The position numbers and the translations under genes were made by a program. 64,000 bases of DNA, taken from NCBI RefSeq assembly GCF_001562275.1, contig NZ_CP014304.1, positions 1,426,001-1,490,000 on the forward strand, read 5' to 3'. This document shows, piece after piece, positions 1 to 7,665 of the stretch. Under the pieces are notes generated by a model. The model did not search any database. It was not told the DNA's origin and was given only the letters and a program-made list of their open reading frames with translations. The DNA comes from Hymenobacter sp. PAMC 26628 (GTDB taxonomy: Bacteria; Bacteroidota; Bacteroidia; Cytophagales; Hymenobacteraceae). Within the stretch, counting starts at the first letter, position 1. The number at the start of each line of letters is the position of its first letter.

Positions 1-16
1 AGGCGGGCTTTTTTAA
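1..16. terminator. Right half of a terminator-like hairpin cut by the window edge
   Basis: GGCGGGC followed by a T run at the very start of the window looks like the descending arm and U-tract of an intrinsic terminator. The matching arm would lie outside the window, so this is only suggestive. Confidence 0.3.
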
Positions 17-35
17 ATGTAAACAGCGGCGAAGG

Positions 36-1232
36 CTATGCTTCGGCCAGCACTTCTTTCACGCGGGCGGCGGCGTCTTTCAGCAGCGTGGCCGACTTCA
101 CTTGCAGGCCGCTCTCGTCGATGATGCGGGCGCCTTCCTCGGCATTGGTGCCTTGCAGGCGCACGATGATGGGCACGCGGATGTCGCCGATTTTCTTGTA
201 GGCTTCCACCACGCCGTTGGCCACCCGGTCGCAGCGCACGATGCCGCCGAAGATGTTGATGAGAATCGCCTTCACGTTCGGGTCCTTCAGGATGATGCGG
301 AAGCCGGCTTCCACCGTCTGGGCGTTGGCTCCACCCCCCACGTCGAGGAAGTTGGCCGGCTCGCCGCCGCTCAGCTTGATGATGTCCATGGTGGCCATGG
401 CCAGGCCGGCGCCGTTCACCATGCAGCCCACGTTGCCGTCGAGCTTCACGTAGTTCAGGTTCGAAGCCGAGGCTTCCACTTCCAAGGGGTCTTCCTCGTT
501 GAGGTCGCGCAGGGCCACAAAATCCTTGTGGCGGTACAGGGCGTTCTCATCGAGCGTCACCTTGGCGTCCACGGCCAGGATTTTGTTGTCCGACGTTTTC
601 AGCACCGGGTTAATCTCGAACATGCTGGAATCGGTCTCGTCGTAGGCCTTGTACAGGGCCGTTACGAACTTCACCATCTCCTTGTGCGCCTCACCCGAGA
701 GACCGAGGCCAAAGGCGATTTTGCGGGCCTGGAAGCCCTGCAAGCCCACGGCGGGGTCGATGAATTCCTTGAGGATTTTCTCGGGGTGCGACTCGGCCAC
801 CTCCTCGATGTCCATGCCGCCCTCGGTGGTGTAAATGATGACGTTTTTGCCGCTGGTGCGGTCCAGCAATACGCTGATGTAGAACTCCTTGGTGGGGGTT
901 TCGCCGGGGTAGTACACGTCCTGGGCGATGAGCACCTTGTGCACTTTGCGGCCCTCGGGGCCCGTCTGCTTGGTGATGAGCTGCATCCCGAGGATGTTGC
1001 CGGCCACTTCCTTCACCTGGTCGAGGTTCTTGGCCAGCTTCACGCCGCCCCCTTTGCCCCGGCCCCCGGCGTGGATTTGTGCCTTGATGACGTACCAGCT
1101 GGTGCCGGTGTCGGCGGTCAGTTTCTCGGCGGCGGCCACGGCTTCCTCGGCCGTGTCGGCCGTGATGCCTTCCTGGACGCGGACGCCGTACTTCTTCAAA
1201 ATTTCTTTGCCCTGATACTCGTGGATGTTCAT
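36..1232 (-). CDS. sucC: Succinyl-CoA synthetase (ADP-forming) subunit beta
   Basis: This is the beta subunit of the TCA-cycle enzyme that converts succinyl-CoA, ADP and phosphate to succinate, CoA and ATP in the cytoplasm. The protein has 398 residues, the usual length. It opens with the family start [17 protein letters not shown]. An N-terminal ATP-grasp domain includes the glycine-rich segment [10 protein letters not shown] near residue 56. The C-terminal CoA-ligase domain has the conserved GGGAN and IFGGIVRCD segments near residues 300-330. No sucD lies next to it within the window. The divergent neighbour is an ABC ATPase. A TACCTTCG box at 1264-1271 on the minus strand, about 31 nt before the ATG, fits a Bacteroidota -7 element. 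Identity is near certain. Confidence 0.97.
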   Translation of the reverse strand: MNIHEYQGKEILKKYGVRVQEGITADTAEEAVAAAEKLTADTGTSWYVIKAQIHAGGRGKGGGVKLAKNLDQVKEVAGNILGMQLITKQTGPEGRKVHKVLIAQDVYYPGETPTKEFYISVLLDRTSGKNVIIYTTEGGMDIEEVAESHPEKILKEFIDPAVGLQGFQARKIAFGLGLSGEAHKEMVKFVTALYKAYDETDSSMFEINPVLKTSDNKILAVDAKVTLDENALYRHKDFVALRDLNEEDPLEVEASASNLNYVKLDGNVGCMVNGAGLAMATMDIIKLSGGEPANFLDVGGGANAQTVEAGFRIILKDPNVKAILINIFGGIVRCDRVANGVVEAYKKIGDIRVPIIVRLQGTNAEEGARIIDESGLQVKSATLLKDAAARVKEVLAEA

Positions 1233-1263
1233 GCGGGGAGGGGTCGGGTTGGTTTACGTGCGG

Positions 1264-1271
1264 CGAAGGTA
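1264..1271 (-). promoter_or_regulatory. Candidate -7 promoter box of sucC
   Basis: Read on the minus strand this is TACCTTCG, one base from the Bacteroidota consensus TAnnTTTG. It lies 31 nt before the sucC start codon. No clear -33 TTG was assigned. Confidence 0.5.
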
Positions 1272-1441
1272 CGGTGCGCGGCCGCAAGGTGGCGGGCAAA
1301 ATTTGGATGGGGCCCCGGCCGCAGCGGCTACCACTTCGGGGGCTCCGGGCCGCCGCTGGGGCCCCAGGCCGCCGCGACGGCACCATATAATAATGTGTGG
1401 CGCCCCGCGCCTGGCCCGGCCGGTCCATGCCAACCGCCGGC

Positions 1442-1449
1442 TACCTTTG
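1442..1449 (+). promoter_or_regulatory. -7 promoter box of the ABC ATPase gene
   Basis: TACCTTTG matches TAnnTTTG exactly. It lies 25 nt before the TTG start chosen for the ABC ATPase. Transcription starting just after it excludes the in-frame ATG codons further upstream, and so supports the late TTG start. Confidence 0.65.
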
Positions 1450-1474
1450 TTATGCACCCCGTTACCGCCCCGTT

Positions 1475-2131
1475 TTGCTCCAAGCCATCAACGTCCGCAA
1501 AAGCTACCAGTCGCTGGAAGTCCTCAAAGGCATTAACCTCACCATCGAGAAGTCGGAAATCGTGAGCATCGTGGGCTCGTCGGGGGCCGGCAAGAGCACG
1601 CTGCTGCACATTTTGGGCACGCTCGATAATCCCGATTCGGGCGAAGTGCTCTTCGACGGGGCCTCGGTGAGCAGCCTGGGGCGCAACGACCTGGCGCGGT
1701 TCCGCAACCGCCACATCGGGTTCATCTTCCAGTTTCATAATTTACTGCCCGAGTTCACAGCCCTTGAAAACGTGTGCCTGCCCGCCTACCTGGCCGGCCG
1801 CTCGGAGAAGGAAGTGCGCGTGCGGGCCCGCGAGCTGCTCGGCATGATGAACATGGAGTTCCGGGCTGACCACAAGCCCAGCGAGATGAGCGGCGGCGAG
1901 CAGCAGCGCGTGTCGGTGGCCCGCGCCCTCATAAACTCGCCCGAAATCATCTTCGCCGACGAGCCCAGCGGCAACCTCGACACCAAGAACGCCCAGGAGC
2001 TGCACCAGATTTTCTTCCTGCTGCGCAAGGAGCTCGACCAAACCTTCGTCATCGTGACGCACAACGAGCAGCTGGCCGACATGGCCGACCGCAAAATCGT
2101 GATGCGCGACGGCTACGTGCTGGAGGAATAG
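1475..2131 (+). CDS. ABC transporter ATP-binding protein, LolD/MacB-like
   Basis: This is a 218-residue ATPase subunit of an ABC exporter, most like the LolD/MacB/FtsE group. It would act on the cytoplasmic face of the inner membrane and drive lipoprotein release or macrolide-type export. It has Walker [10 protein letters not shown], a signature MSGGEQQR and Walker [13 protein letters not shown] followed by an H-loop VTHNE. The start is TTG at 1475 (giving [11 protein letters not shown]), because homologues begin there and the promoter box ends at 1449. The upstream in-frame ATG at 1397 lies before that promoter, and the ATG at 1452 is out of frame. No permease gene lies next to it, so the partner must be elsewhere. 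Confidence 0.9.
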   Translation: MLQAINVRKSYQSLEVLKGINLTIEKSEIVSIVGSSGAGKSTLLHILGTLDNPDSGEVLFDGASVSSLGRNDLARFRNRHIGFIFQFHNLLPEFTALENVCLPAYLAGRSEKEVRVRARELLGMMNMEFRADHKPSEMSGGEQQRVSVARALINSPEIIFADEPSGNLDTKNAQELHQIFFLLRKELDQTFVIVTHNEQLADMADRKIVMRDGYVLEE

Positions 2132-2557
2132 GGGCCCCAGAGCAGGTTTCCAGGTTATTATAAGGTTGTCATAAAACGGGGTGGTCCGGCGATTTTTTCC
2201 GTCGTCGGACCACTCTTACGATACCCCGGAGTCGCCTTTCTTTTAGTAAGAGTGGCCCAACGAAGCTCTTCGGGCAATTCGCCGGACCACCCCGTTTTGG
2301 ACCACCGCCCCGCAGGACCAGTGCCGATGCTTGGGGCCCCGTTGGTAGTAGAAAGTAATGGGTCGACTAAAGAATTAGTCCGGCTAACCGAATTAGATTA
2401 TGTCCTTAGCGCGTGTAAAATCATTAACGTATATAACTTACTAATAATCAGTAATAAAATTTACTAAAAATTCTGGCTTTTCTGGCACGATTTGGGCAAT
2501 GGGGCGGTTATACATCCGAACACTAAAATGGATTTAAGACCCATAACCCCTACCGCC
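2132..2557. other. Intergenic region, AT-rich in its second half
   Basis: About 425 bp without a convincing gene. The first part holds a nested inverted repeat, listed separately. From about 2340 to 2530 the base composition becomes clearly AT-rich compared with the flanking genes, which can mark transferred DNA or a regulatory region. I could not fix a TAnnTTTG box for the next gene. Confidence 0.5.
2173..2298. repeat. Nested inverted repeat, MITE-like or terminator
   Basis: A perfect 20-bp outer arm (AAAACGGGGTGGTCCGGCGA at 2173-2192) pairs with 2279-2298. An inner 10-bp arm, CCACTCTTAC at 2210-2219, pairs with 2246-2255. The space between the arms also pairs partly. It follows the ABC ATPase stop codon by about 40 bp, so it may end that transcript. 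Confidence 0.75.
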
Positions 2558-3367
2558 ATGACCACCGACGCCACCAAGACCACCAAGGAAACACCGCTCA
2601 AGAAGGTGAAAGCCGAGAGCTTTGACATTGCGCGCTCCGACGAGACGCTGGATTTGGCCAAGGACCTGGCCAAGTTCATTAAGGACAACAAGCTCACCAC
2701 CAACGTGCAGGGCAAGGAGTTCGTGAACGTGGAGGGCTGGCAGTACGCCGGCTCGCGCCTGGGCATCGTGCCCATCGTGGAGCACGTCATCAACGTGAGC
2801 AGCGAAACCGAAATGAAGTACCAGGCCAAAGTGACGCTCTACGACCTGCGCCACGGCGTGACGGTGGGCGCCGGCTTCGCGGTGTGCTCGAACAAGGAGA
2901 GCGGTAAGAAATTCTACCAGGAGTTTGCCATCATGAGCATGGCCCAGACCCGCGCCATCGGGAAAGCCTACCGCAACATCCTGGCCTGGATAATCCGCGC
3001 CGCCGGCTACGAGCCCACCCCGGCCGAGGAAATGGACTACAACACGAACGCGCCGCAAGCCGTGGCCCCCGCTGCGCCGGCTCCAGTCGCCGCGGCTGAT
3101 CCTGTCGTTGCCGCTATGCAAGTAGTGCCGGCCGATGCGCTCGCCGCTGGGGCCCCCGCGGCTCCGGCCCCAGTGCAGTATGCCACCGCGGCGCACAAAG
3201 AGGAAATCATCCGCTTGCTGAACCACCCGGTTATCACCCGCCAGGAGAAAACCAAGATGTTGCTCAACATCAACCGCTTGGATGAGGAGCGCGCCATCCA
3301 GGCCATTGCCAAGCTCGGCAACGCCATCGACGAGCGCGAGAACGGCGGCCACAAAGCCGCTGCTTAG
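2558..3367 (+). CDS. Uncharacterised protein with a phage-type conserved core
   Basis: This 269-residue protein is not recognised with certainty. It has a hydrophilic N-terminus rich in Thr and Lys. The conserved core at about residues 20-165 ends in AQTRAIGKAYRNILAWII and AGYEPTPAEEM. A Pro/Ala-rich linker follows at about 170-215, then a short helical C-terminal region. From memory, an 'AQTRA..KA.RN..GWI...AGYE.TPAEEM' pattern occurs in proteins of phages and mobile elements, some tied to recombination, but I cannot name the family. In-frame ATGs at 2492 and 2528 are alternative starts. I chose 2558 because the conserved region begins soon after it. The AT-rich leader and lack of linked genes fit an acquired gene. 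Confidence 0.7.
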   Translation: MTTDATKTTKETPLKKVKAESFDIARSDETLDLAKDLAKFIKDNKLTTNVQGKEFVNVEGWQYAGSRLGIVPIVEHVINVSSETEMKYQAKVTLYDLRHGVTVGAGFAVCSNKESGKKFYQEFAIMSMAQTRAIGKAYRNILAWIIRAAGYEPTPAEEMDYNTNAPQAVAPAAPAPVAAADPVVAAMQVVPADALAAGAPAAPAPVQYATAAHKEEIIRLLNHPVITRQEKTKMLLNINRLDEERAIQAIAKLGNAIDERENGGHKAAA

Positions 3368-3423
3368 CTTGCCATCGCGCGGACTCGGTTAGTCTGCGCC
3401 TTTCGCTTCGTTCTGCCGACTAA

Positions 3424-3475
3424 ATCGTGCAGCAACTGTTCAACCGCGTGGACTCGCAGCGTCCACGCTACATTC
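3424..3475. repeat. Dispersed intergenic repeat, copy 1
   Basis: The segment GTGCAGCAACTGTTCAACCG followed by GGACTCGCAGCGTCCACGCT is closely matched at 12172-12222. Parts of it form a small hairpin (GTGGACTCGCAGCGTCCACG). It lies just before a terminator hairpin. Confidence 0.6.
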
Positions 3476-3510
3476 AAAAAGCCCGGTACTGTGAGGTGCC
3501 GGGCTTTTTT
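3476..3510 (+). terminator. Intrinsic terminator
   Basis: AAAAAGCCCGGTAC, a 6-nt loop, then GTGCCGGGCTTTTTT. It is a strong GC hairpin with a T run. It closes the transcript of the uncharacterised gene ending at 3367, just before recQ. Confidence 0.85.
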
Positions 3511-3515
3511 GTGGG

Positions 3516-3523
3516 TAATTTCG
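3516..3523 (+). promoter_or_regulatory. -7 promoter box abutting the recQ start
   Basis: TAATTTCG differs by one base from TAnnTTTG and ends only 3 nt before the recQ ATG at 3527. Transcription would start at or inside the start codon, implying a leaderless mRNA. Confidence 0.5.
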
Positions 3524-3526
3524 TCC

Positions 3527-5467
3527 ATGCCCGAGCCCGTTGCCCATACCGAACCCCTGACGCTGTTGCGCGAGTTTTGGGGCCACGCGGCGTTCCGTCC
3601 GGGGCAGGCGGAAATCATCCAATCGGTGCTGGATGGGCACGACACGCTGGCGCTGCTGCCCACCGGCGGCGGCAAAAGCGTGTGCTTCCAGGTGCCGGCG
3701 CTGGCCCGGCCGGGGCTGTGTTTGGTGGTGTCGCCGCTGATTGCCCTGATGAAAGACCAGGTGGACGGCCTGCGCCGCCGGGGCATCAAAGCCGAAGCCA
3801 TTTACGCCGGCATGAGCGCCCAGGAAATCGACCACACGCTGGACAACTGCGTGTATGGCCGCGAGGTCAAGTTTCTGTACGTGAGCCCCGAGCGGCTACT
3901 TACTGACATCTTCCGGGTGCGGGTGGCCAAGATGCCGGTGAGCCTGCTGGCCGTGGACGAAGCGCACTGCGTGTCGCAGTGGGGCTACGATTTCCGGCCG
4001 CCCTACCTGCGCATTGCCGAGCTGCGGGGCCTGCTGGCGCCGGGCGTGCCGGTGGTGGCCCTCACGGCCACGGCTACCCGGCAAGTGCGCGACGACATTG
4101 TGGAAAAGCTGCTGTTTCGGCCCGGCCACGGCGTGTTTCAGCAGAGCTTTTTGCGGCCCAAGCTCTCGTACTCGGTGCTGCCGACGGAGGACAAATTGCG
4201 CCGCCTGCTGGAAGTGCTGCGCGGCGTGGGCCCCGGCAAAACCGGCATCGTGTACGCCCGCACCCGCCGCCAAACCGAGGACACCGCCACCTATTTGCAG
4301 CAAAACAAATTGCCCGCCGCCGCCTACCACGCCGGCCTGGGCCCCGAGCGCCGCACCAAGGTGCAGCAAGACTGGCTGAATGATAAAACGCGCATCATCG
4401 TGGCCACCAACGCCTTCGGGATGGGCATCGACAAGCCCGACGTGCGCGTGGTGGCCCACCTCGACGCGCCCGACACGCTGGAGGCCTACTACCAGGAGGC
4501 CGGCCGCGCCGGGCGCGACGGCCGCTACGCCTTCGCCGTGCTGCTGGCGGGGCCCCACGACGGGCCGGAAATGCGCCGCCGCACCGGCCTGGCCTTTCCG
4601 CCGCTCGACACGGTGCGGCGCGTGTACCAGGCGCTGGCCAACTACTCGCGCACGGCGGCGGGCGGCGGCGAGCTGGCCCCGTTCGATTTCGACCTGGGGC
4701 AGTTCGCCGAAACCTACCGCATCCGCGCCGTGGACGCGCACAACGCCTTGAAAATTCTGCAGCGCGAGGGCTTTATCCAGCTGAATGAAGCCGTGAACAA
4801 CCCGGCGCGGGTGCACATCGTCACCAATAACCACGATTTGTACGCCTTCCAGGTAGCCAATGCCGAGCACGATCTGCTCATTAAGGCGCTGCTGCGGCTG
4901 CACGGCGGCGAGCTGTTCGCGGGCTTCCAAACCGTATCGGAGCAGGGGCTGGCCAACCAGGTGCGGCGCAGCCTGGTGGAGGTGCAGCACCAGCTGCGTT
5001 ACTTGCACGGGGCCGGCGTGCTGCACTACCAGCCGCGGCACGAGGCCCCGCAAGCCATGTTCATGACCCCGCGCCACGACGCCGCTAAGCTGCCCCTCGA
5101 CCAGCGCCGCCTCGAAGCCGCCCGGGCCCTGGCCGAGGAAAAAACTGCCGCCACCATCAGTTACCTCAGCGGCACGCGCTGCCGCCAGCAGCTGCTGCTC
5201 ATGTACTTCGACGAGGCCAACTCGCCCCGCTGCGGGGTGTGCGACGTGTGCCTGGCCGCCAAAAAAGCCGCCCAGGGCCCCGTGGCCACCGCCGGCCTGC
5301 GCGAGCAACTGGTGCAGCGCTTGGCCCAGCAGGCGCAAACGCCCCGCGAGGTGGTGGCCGCCTTCGCCCCCGCCCAGGCCGACGAGGTGAAGGCCACCCT
5401 GCGCGAATTGGTGGACGCCGGGGCCCTGCGCTACGAGGCCGACGGGCAGCTGCGCCCATCGAAGTAA
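3527..5467 (+). CDS. recQ: ATP-dependent DNA helicase RecQ
   Basis: This is a 3'-5' superfamily 2 DNA helicase used in recombination and repair of stalled forks. The 646-residue protein has Walker A LLPTGGGKS near residues 43-51 and Walker B DEAH at about 144-147, followed by CVSQWGYDFRPPY. A second RecA domain carries NAFGMGIDKPDVR and QEAGRAGRDG. The RecQ zinc-binding subdomain has Cys in RCRQQLLLMYF and PRCGVCDVC near residues 560-585. The C-terminal tail is short and I see no clear HRDC domain, so the protein seems to end shortly after the RQC region. The start at 3527 is favoured over an in-frame ATG at 3491, because the latter lies inside the preceding terminator hairpin. Confidence 0.95.
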   Translation: MPEPVAHTEPLTLLREFWGHAAFRPGQAEIIQSVLDGHDTLALLPTGGGKSVCFQVPALARPGLCLVVSPLIALMKDQVDGLRRRGIKAEAIYAGMSAQEIDHTLDNCVYGREVKFLYVSPERLLTDIFRVRVAKMPVSLLAVDEAHCVSQWGYDFRPPYLRIAELRGLLAPGVPVVALTATATRQVRDDIVEKLLFRPGHGVFQQSFLRPKLSYSVLPTEDKLRRLLEVLRGVGPGKTGIVYARTRRQTEDTATYLQQNKLPAAAYHAGLGPERRTKVQQDWLNDKTRIIVATNAFGMGIDKPDVRVVAHLDAPDTLEAYYQEAGRAGRDGRYAFAVLLAGPHDGPEMRRRTGLAFPPLDTVRRVYQALANYSRTAAGGGELAPFDFDLGQFAETYRIRAVDAHNALKILQREGFIQLNEAVNNPARVHIVTNNHDLYAFQVANAEHDLLIKALLRLHGGELFAGFQTVSEQGLANQVRRSLVEVQHQLRYLHGAGVLHYQPRHEAPQAMFMTPRHDAAKLPLDQRRLEAARALAEEKTAATISYLSGTRCRQQLLLMYFDEANSPRCGVCDVCLAAKKAAQGPVATAGLREQLVQRLAQQAQTPREVVAAFAPAQADEVKATLRELVDAGALRYEADGQLRPSK

Positions 5468-5502
5468 CGCGCTATTGGTAAGCTTGTAAATCGGTCAAAT
5501 AC

Positions 5503-5702
5503 AGCCCCAGCGGGGCGGTCCATCGGTAGTTCTAGCAAGGGAAAAAAGCGAAAGCCCCAGCGGGGCGGCCCAATCGTTGGGTCGCCCCGCTGGAGCTTTA
5601 AAAATACTTGAAGTGCGTTTGCCTACCGATGGGTTGCCCCGCTGGGGCTTTAAAAAATACCTGGCGCACGTTTAGCTACCGATGGGCCGCCCCGCCGGGG
5701 CT
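5503..5702. repeat. Cluster of a ~27-bp AGCCCCAGCGGGGCGG repeat
   Basis: The unit AGCCCCAGCGGGGCGG + YCCATCGGTAG occurs at 5503-5529 (forward), 5623-5649 and 5676-5702 (both reversed). A divergent forward/reverse pair at 5551-5599 makes a hairpin with 23-nt arms and a 3-nt loop. Spacers of about 26-27 bp share an AT-rich TTTAAAAAATAC-like segment. It fills the space between recQ and the convergent rhodanese gene, so it may also end both transcripts. Confidence 0.8.
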
Positions 5703-5720
5703 GAGCTGGTGGACTGAGTC

Positions 5721-6017
5721 CTACGCCTGGTAGCCCATGATGCCGCCCAGCAGGTTGCGCACGTTGGTAAAACCTTGCTGCTTCAAATAGGCCGCCGCTG
5801 AAGCCGAGCGGGCGCCGCTTTTGCAGTGCACGATGACCTCTTGGTCCTTAAGGTCTTCCAGGTCGTCGAGCTTAGTGGGCAGCGAGTTGAGCGGGATATT
5901 TTGGGCCCCGGGGATGCGGGTTTCCTCAAATTCCCAGGGCTCGCGCACATCGATGATGGTGGGGGTTTCGCCGGCTTGCTGGCGTTGCTTTAGCTCGTCG
6001 GAAGTGATGTCGGCCAT
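5721..6017 (-). CDS. Rhodanese-like domain protein
   Basis: A single-domain rhodanese of 98 residues, typical of small cytoplasmic sulfur carriers or PspE/GlpE-type sulfurtransferases. The active-site loop is CKSGAR with Cys65 as the likely persulfide site. It also has the family segments IIDVREPWEF and HIPGA-like RIPGAQNIPL. It has no signal peptide. It is convergent with recQ across a repeat cluster, and a long perfect hairpin lies upstream. The physiological sulfur acceptor cannot be told from sequence. Confidence 0.92.
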   Translation of the reverse strand: MADITSDELKQRQQAGETPTIIDVREPWEFEETRIPGAQNIPLNSLPTKLDDLEDLKDQEVIVHCKSGARSASAAAYLKQQGFTNVRNLLGGIMGYQA

Positions 6018-6084
6018 GAGGTTCGGGGAAATAAATAGTCAGTGAAAATATGTTGAGCCAGGGGTGAAAGGTTGAAACTAAAAC

Positions 6085-6221
6085 GGTTTGCGGGCCGAAA
6101 GCCTGTACCACCAAGCTGTGCTGGCACCGCAGGGGTCTTGCGTTAGGGCCCCAAGGCAGCATGTGCGAGACCCCTGCGGTGCCAGCACAGCTTGGTGGTA
6201 CAGGCTTTCGGCCCGCAAACC
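6085..6221. repeat. Perfect 54-bp inverted repeat with a 29-nt loop
   Basis: Arms 6085-6138 and 6168-6221 match over all 54 positions (GGTTTGCGGGCCGAAAGCCT opens the left arm). The element lies between the rhodanese promoter region and the pgk stop codon at 6236. A transcript through it would form a very stable hairpin that could terminate pgk. No ORF is carried, so it is MITE-like or a REP-type element. Confidence 0.9.
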
Positions 6222-6235
6222 ATCCTGGTCTTTCC

Positions 6236-7426
6236 TTAGCCCAGAGCGGCCACGCCGGGCAGCTCCTTGCCTTCCATGAATTCGAGCAGGGCCCCGCCGC
6301 CGGTGCTGATGTAGCTCACGCGGTCGGCAAAGCCCATTTGCTGCACGGCGGCGGCCGAGTCGCCCCCGCCGATGAGCGAGTAGGCGCCGGCCTCGGTGGC
6401 CTCGGCCACGGCGCGGGCCACGAACTCGGTGCCGAGCGAGAAATTGCTCATTTCGAAGACGCCCATCGGGCCGTTCCAGAGGATGGTTTTGCTGGCGCGG
6501 ATGATGTCGGCGAACTCCTCGCGGGCGCTGGGGCCCAGGTCGAGGCCCATCCAGCCGGCCGGAATGCTGTCGCTGGGGGCCACGTCAACGTCGGCGTCGT
6601 TGGCAAACGCGTTGGCGATGAGGCTGTCGCCGGGCAGCACCAGGTTCACGCCCTTGGCCTTGGCGCGGGCCAGGAGGTCGCGGGCCAGGTCCACTTTGTC
6701 GGCCTCCAGCAGCGAGCTGCCCACGTGGCCGCCCATCGCCACGGCAAACGTGTAGGCCATGCCGCCGCCGATGAGCAGGTTGTCCACCTTGTCAAGCAAC
6801 TTGTCGATTAACAGAATCTTATCCGAAATTTTGGCCCCGCCCATGATGGCCGTGAAGGGCCGCTCGGCGTGCTCCAGCACCTTGCGGGCGTTGTCCACTT
6901 CGCCCTGCAGCAGGTAGCCGCCCACCCGGTTTTCGGGGGCAAAGTACTGAGCCATTACGGCCGTGGAGGCGTGGGCGCGGTGGGCCGTGCCGAAGGCGTC
7001 GTTCACGTACACGTCGCCGAGGGCGGCCAGGCGCTGGGCGAAGGCCGGGTCGCCGCCTTCTTCCTCTTTATGGAAGCGCAGGTTGTCGAGCAGCAGCACC
7101 TGGCCGGCTTGCAGGTTTTTGGCTTTTTCCAGGGCCTCGTCGCTCAGCACGTCGCCGCCCCAGAGCACTTCCTGGCCGTATTCCTGCTGGAGGCGCAGTA
7201 CGAGGCTTTCGAGCGAAAACTTCTTCTCGTAGCCGCCCTTGGGCCGGCCCAGGTGCGAAAGCAGCACCACGGCGCCGCCGTCGGCCAGGATTTTTTTGAT
7301 GGACGGCGTGGCCGCCCGGATGCGAGTGTCGTCGGTGATGTGCAGGTCTTGGTCGAGCGGCACGTTGAAATCGACGCGCACCACGGCGCGGCGGCCGGCG
7401 AAGTTGGTGTTATCCAGGGTGTTCAT
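6236..7426 (-). CDS. pgk: Phosphoglycerate kinase
   Basis: This is the glycolytic enzyme that makes ATP and 3-phosphoglycerate from 1,3-bisphosphoglycerate. The 396-residue protein is full length. The N-terminal substrate domain includes VVRVDFNVPLDQ (residues about 14-25) and LLSHLGRPKGG near residue 55. The C-terminal nucleotide domain has ILWNGPMGVFE and the closing GGGDSAAAV and ISTGGGALLEFMEGKELPG. An exact -7 box lies at 7455-7462 on the minus strand, 28 nt upstream. The long hairpin at 6085-6221 lies just after the stop. Confidence 0.97.
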   Translation of the reverse strand: MNTLDNTNFAGRRAVVRVDFNVPLDQDLHITDDTRIRAATPSIKKILADGGAVVLLSHLGRPKGGYEKKFSLESLVLRLQQEYGQEVLWGGDVLSDEALEKAKNLQAGQVLLLDNLRFHKEEEGGDPAFAQRLAALGDVYVNDAFGTAHRAHASTAVMAQYFAPENRVGGYLLQGEVDNARKVLEHAERPFTAIMGGAKISDKILLIDKLLDKVDNLLIGGGMAYTFAVAMGGHVGSSLLEADKVDLARDLLARAKAKGVNLVLPGDSLIANAFANDADVDVAPSDSIPAGWMGLDLGPSAREEFADIIRASKTILWNGPMGVFEMSNFSLGTEFVARAVAEATEAGAYSLIGGGDSAAAVQQMGFADRVSYISTGGGALLEFMEGKELPGVAALG

Positions 7427-7454
7427 GGAACGGGGGAGGGGTTAAGTAGTCGTG

Positions 7455-7462
7455 CAAAAGTA
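7455..7462 (-). promoter_or_regulatory. -7 promoter box of pgk
   Basis: Read on the minus strand this is TACTTTTG, an exact TAnnTTTG match 28 nt before the pgk ATG. Confidence 0.65.
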
Positions 7463-7467
7463 AACGG

Positions 7468-7544
7468 GTTGTCAGTTGCTCGTTGTCAGTTGTTAGTCAT
7501 TAACTTATAAATCAGCTAATAACTGACAACGAGCAACTGACAAC
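7468..7544. repeat. Inverted repeat of GTTGTCAGTTG type, copy 1
   Basis: The left arm at 7468-7496 begins GTTGTCAGTTGCTCGTTGTC and is mirrored by CTAATAACTGACAACGAGCA ending at 7544, with a loop of about 19 nt. Each arm itself contains two GTTGTCAGTTG-like units. A related element lies at 18636-18783. Confidence 0.8.
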
Positions 7545-7665
7545 ATGAAAGAAGAAAGTGCTGCAAAGGTGCCGGAAGAATGCCGAACGCCCCACGGGGC
7601 CCCGGCCTGGCCATTGAACGGCGCGCGCCGGCTTTTGTGACGCCGCGCCCGGGGCCCTGGGGGCC

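Noticed and set aside
1452..1490. ATG at 1452 as the start of the ABC ATPase
   Set aside because: It is in a different frame from the ATPase and leads to a short nonsense peptide.
102..1565. A 487-codon open frame antisense to sucC and reaching into the ABC gene
   Set aside because: sucC is unambiguous on the other strand; the frame is His/Val-rich and featureless.
5503..5702. Possible CRISPR array
   Set aside because: Units occur in both orientations, 'spacers' are similar to each other, there are only a few units and no cas genes. It is a palindromic repeat cluster.
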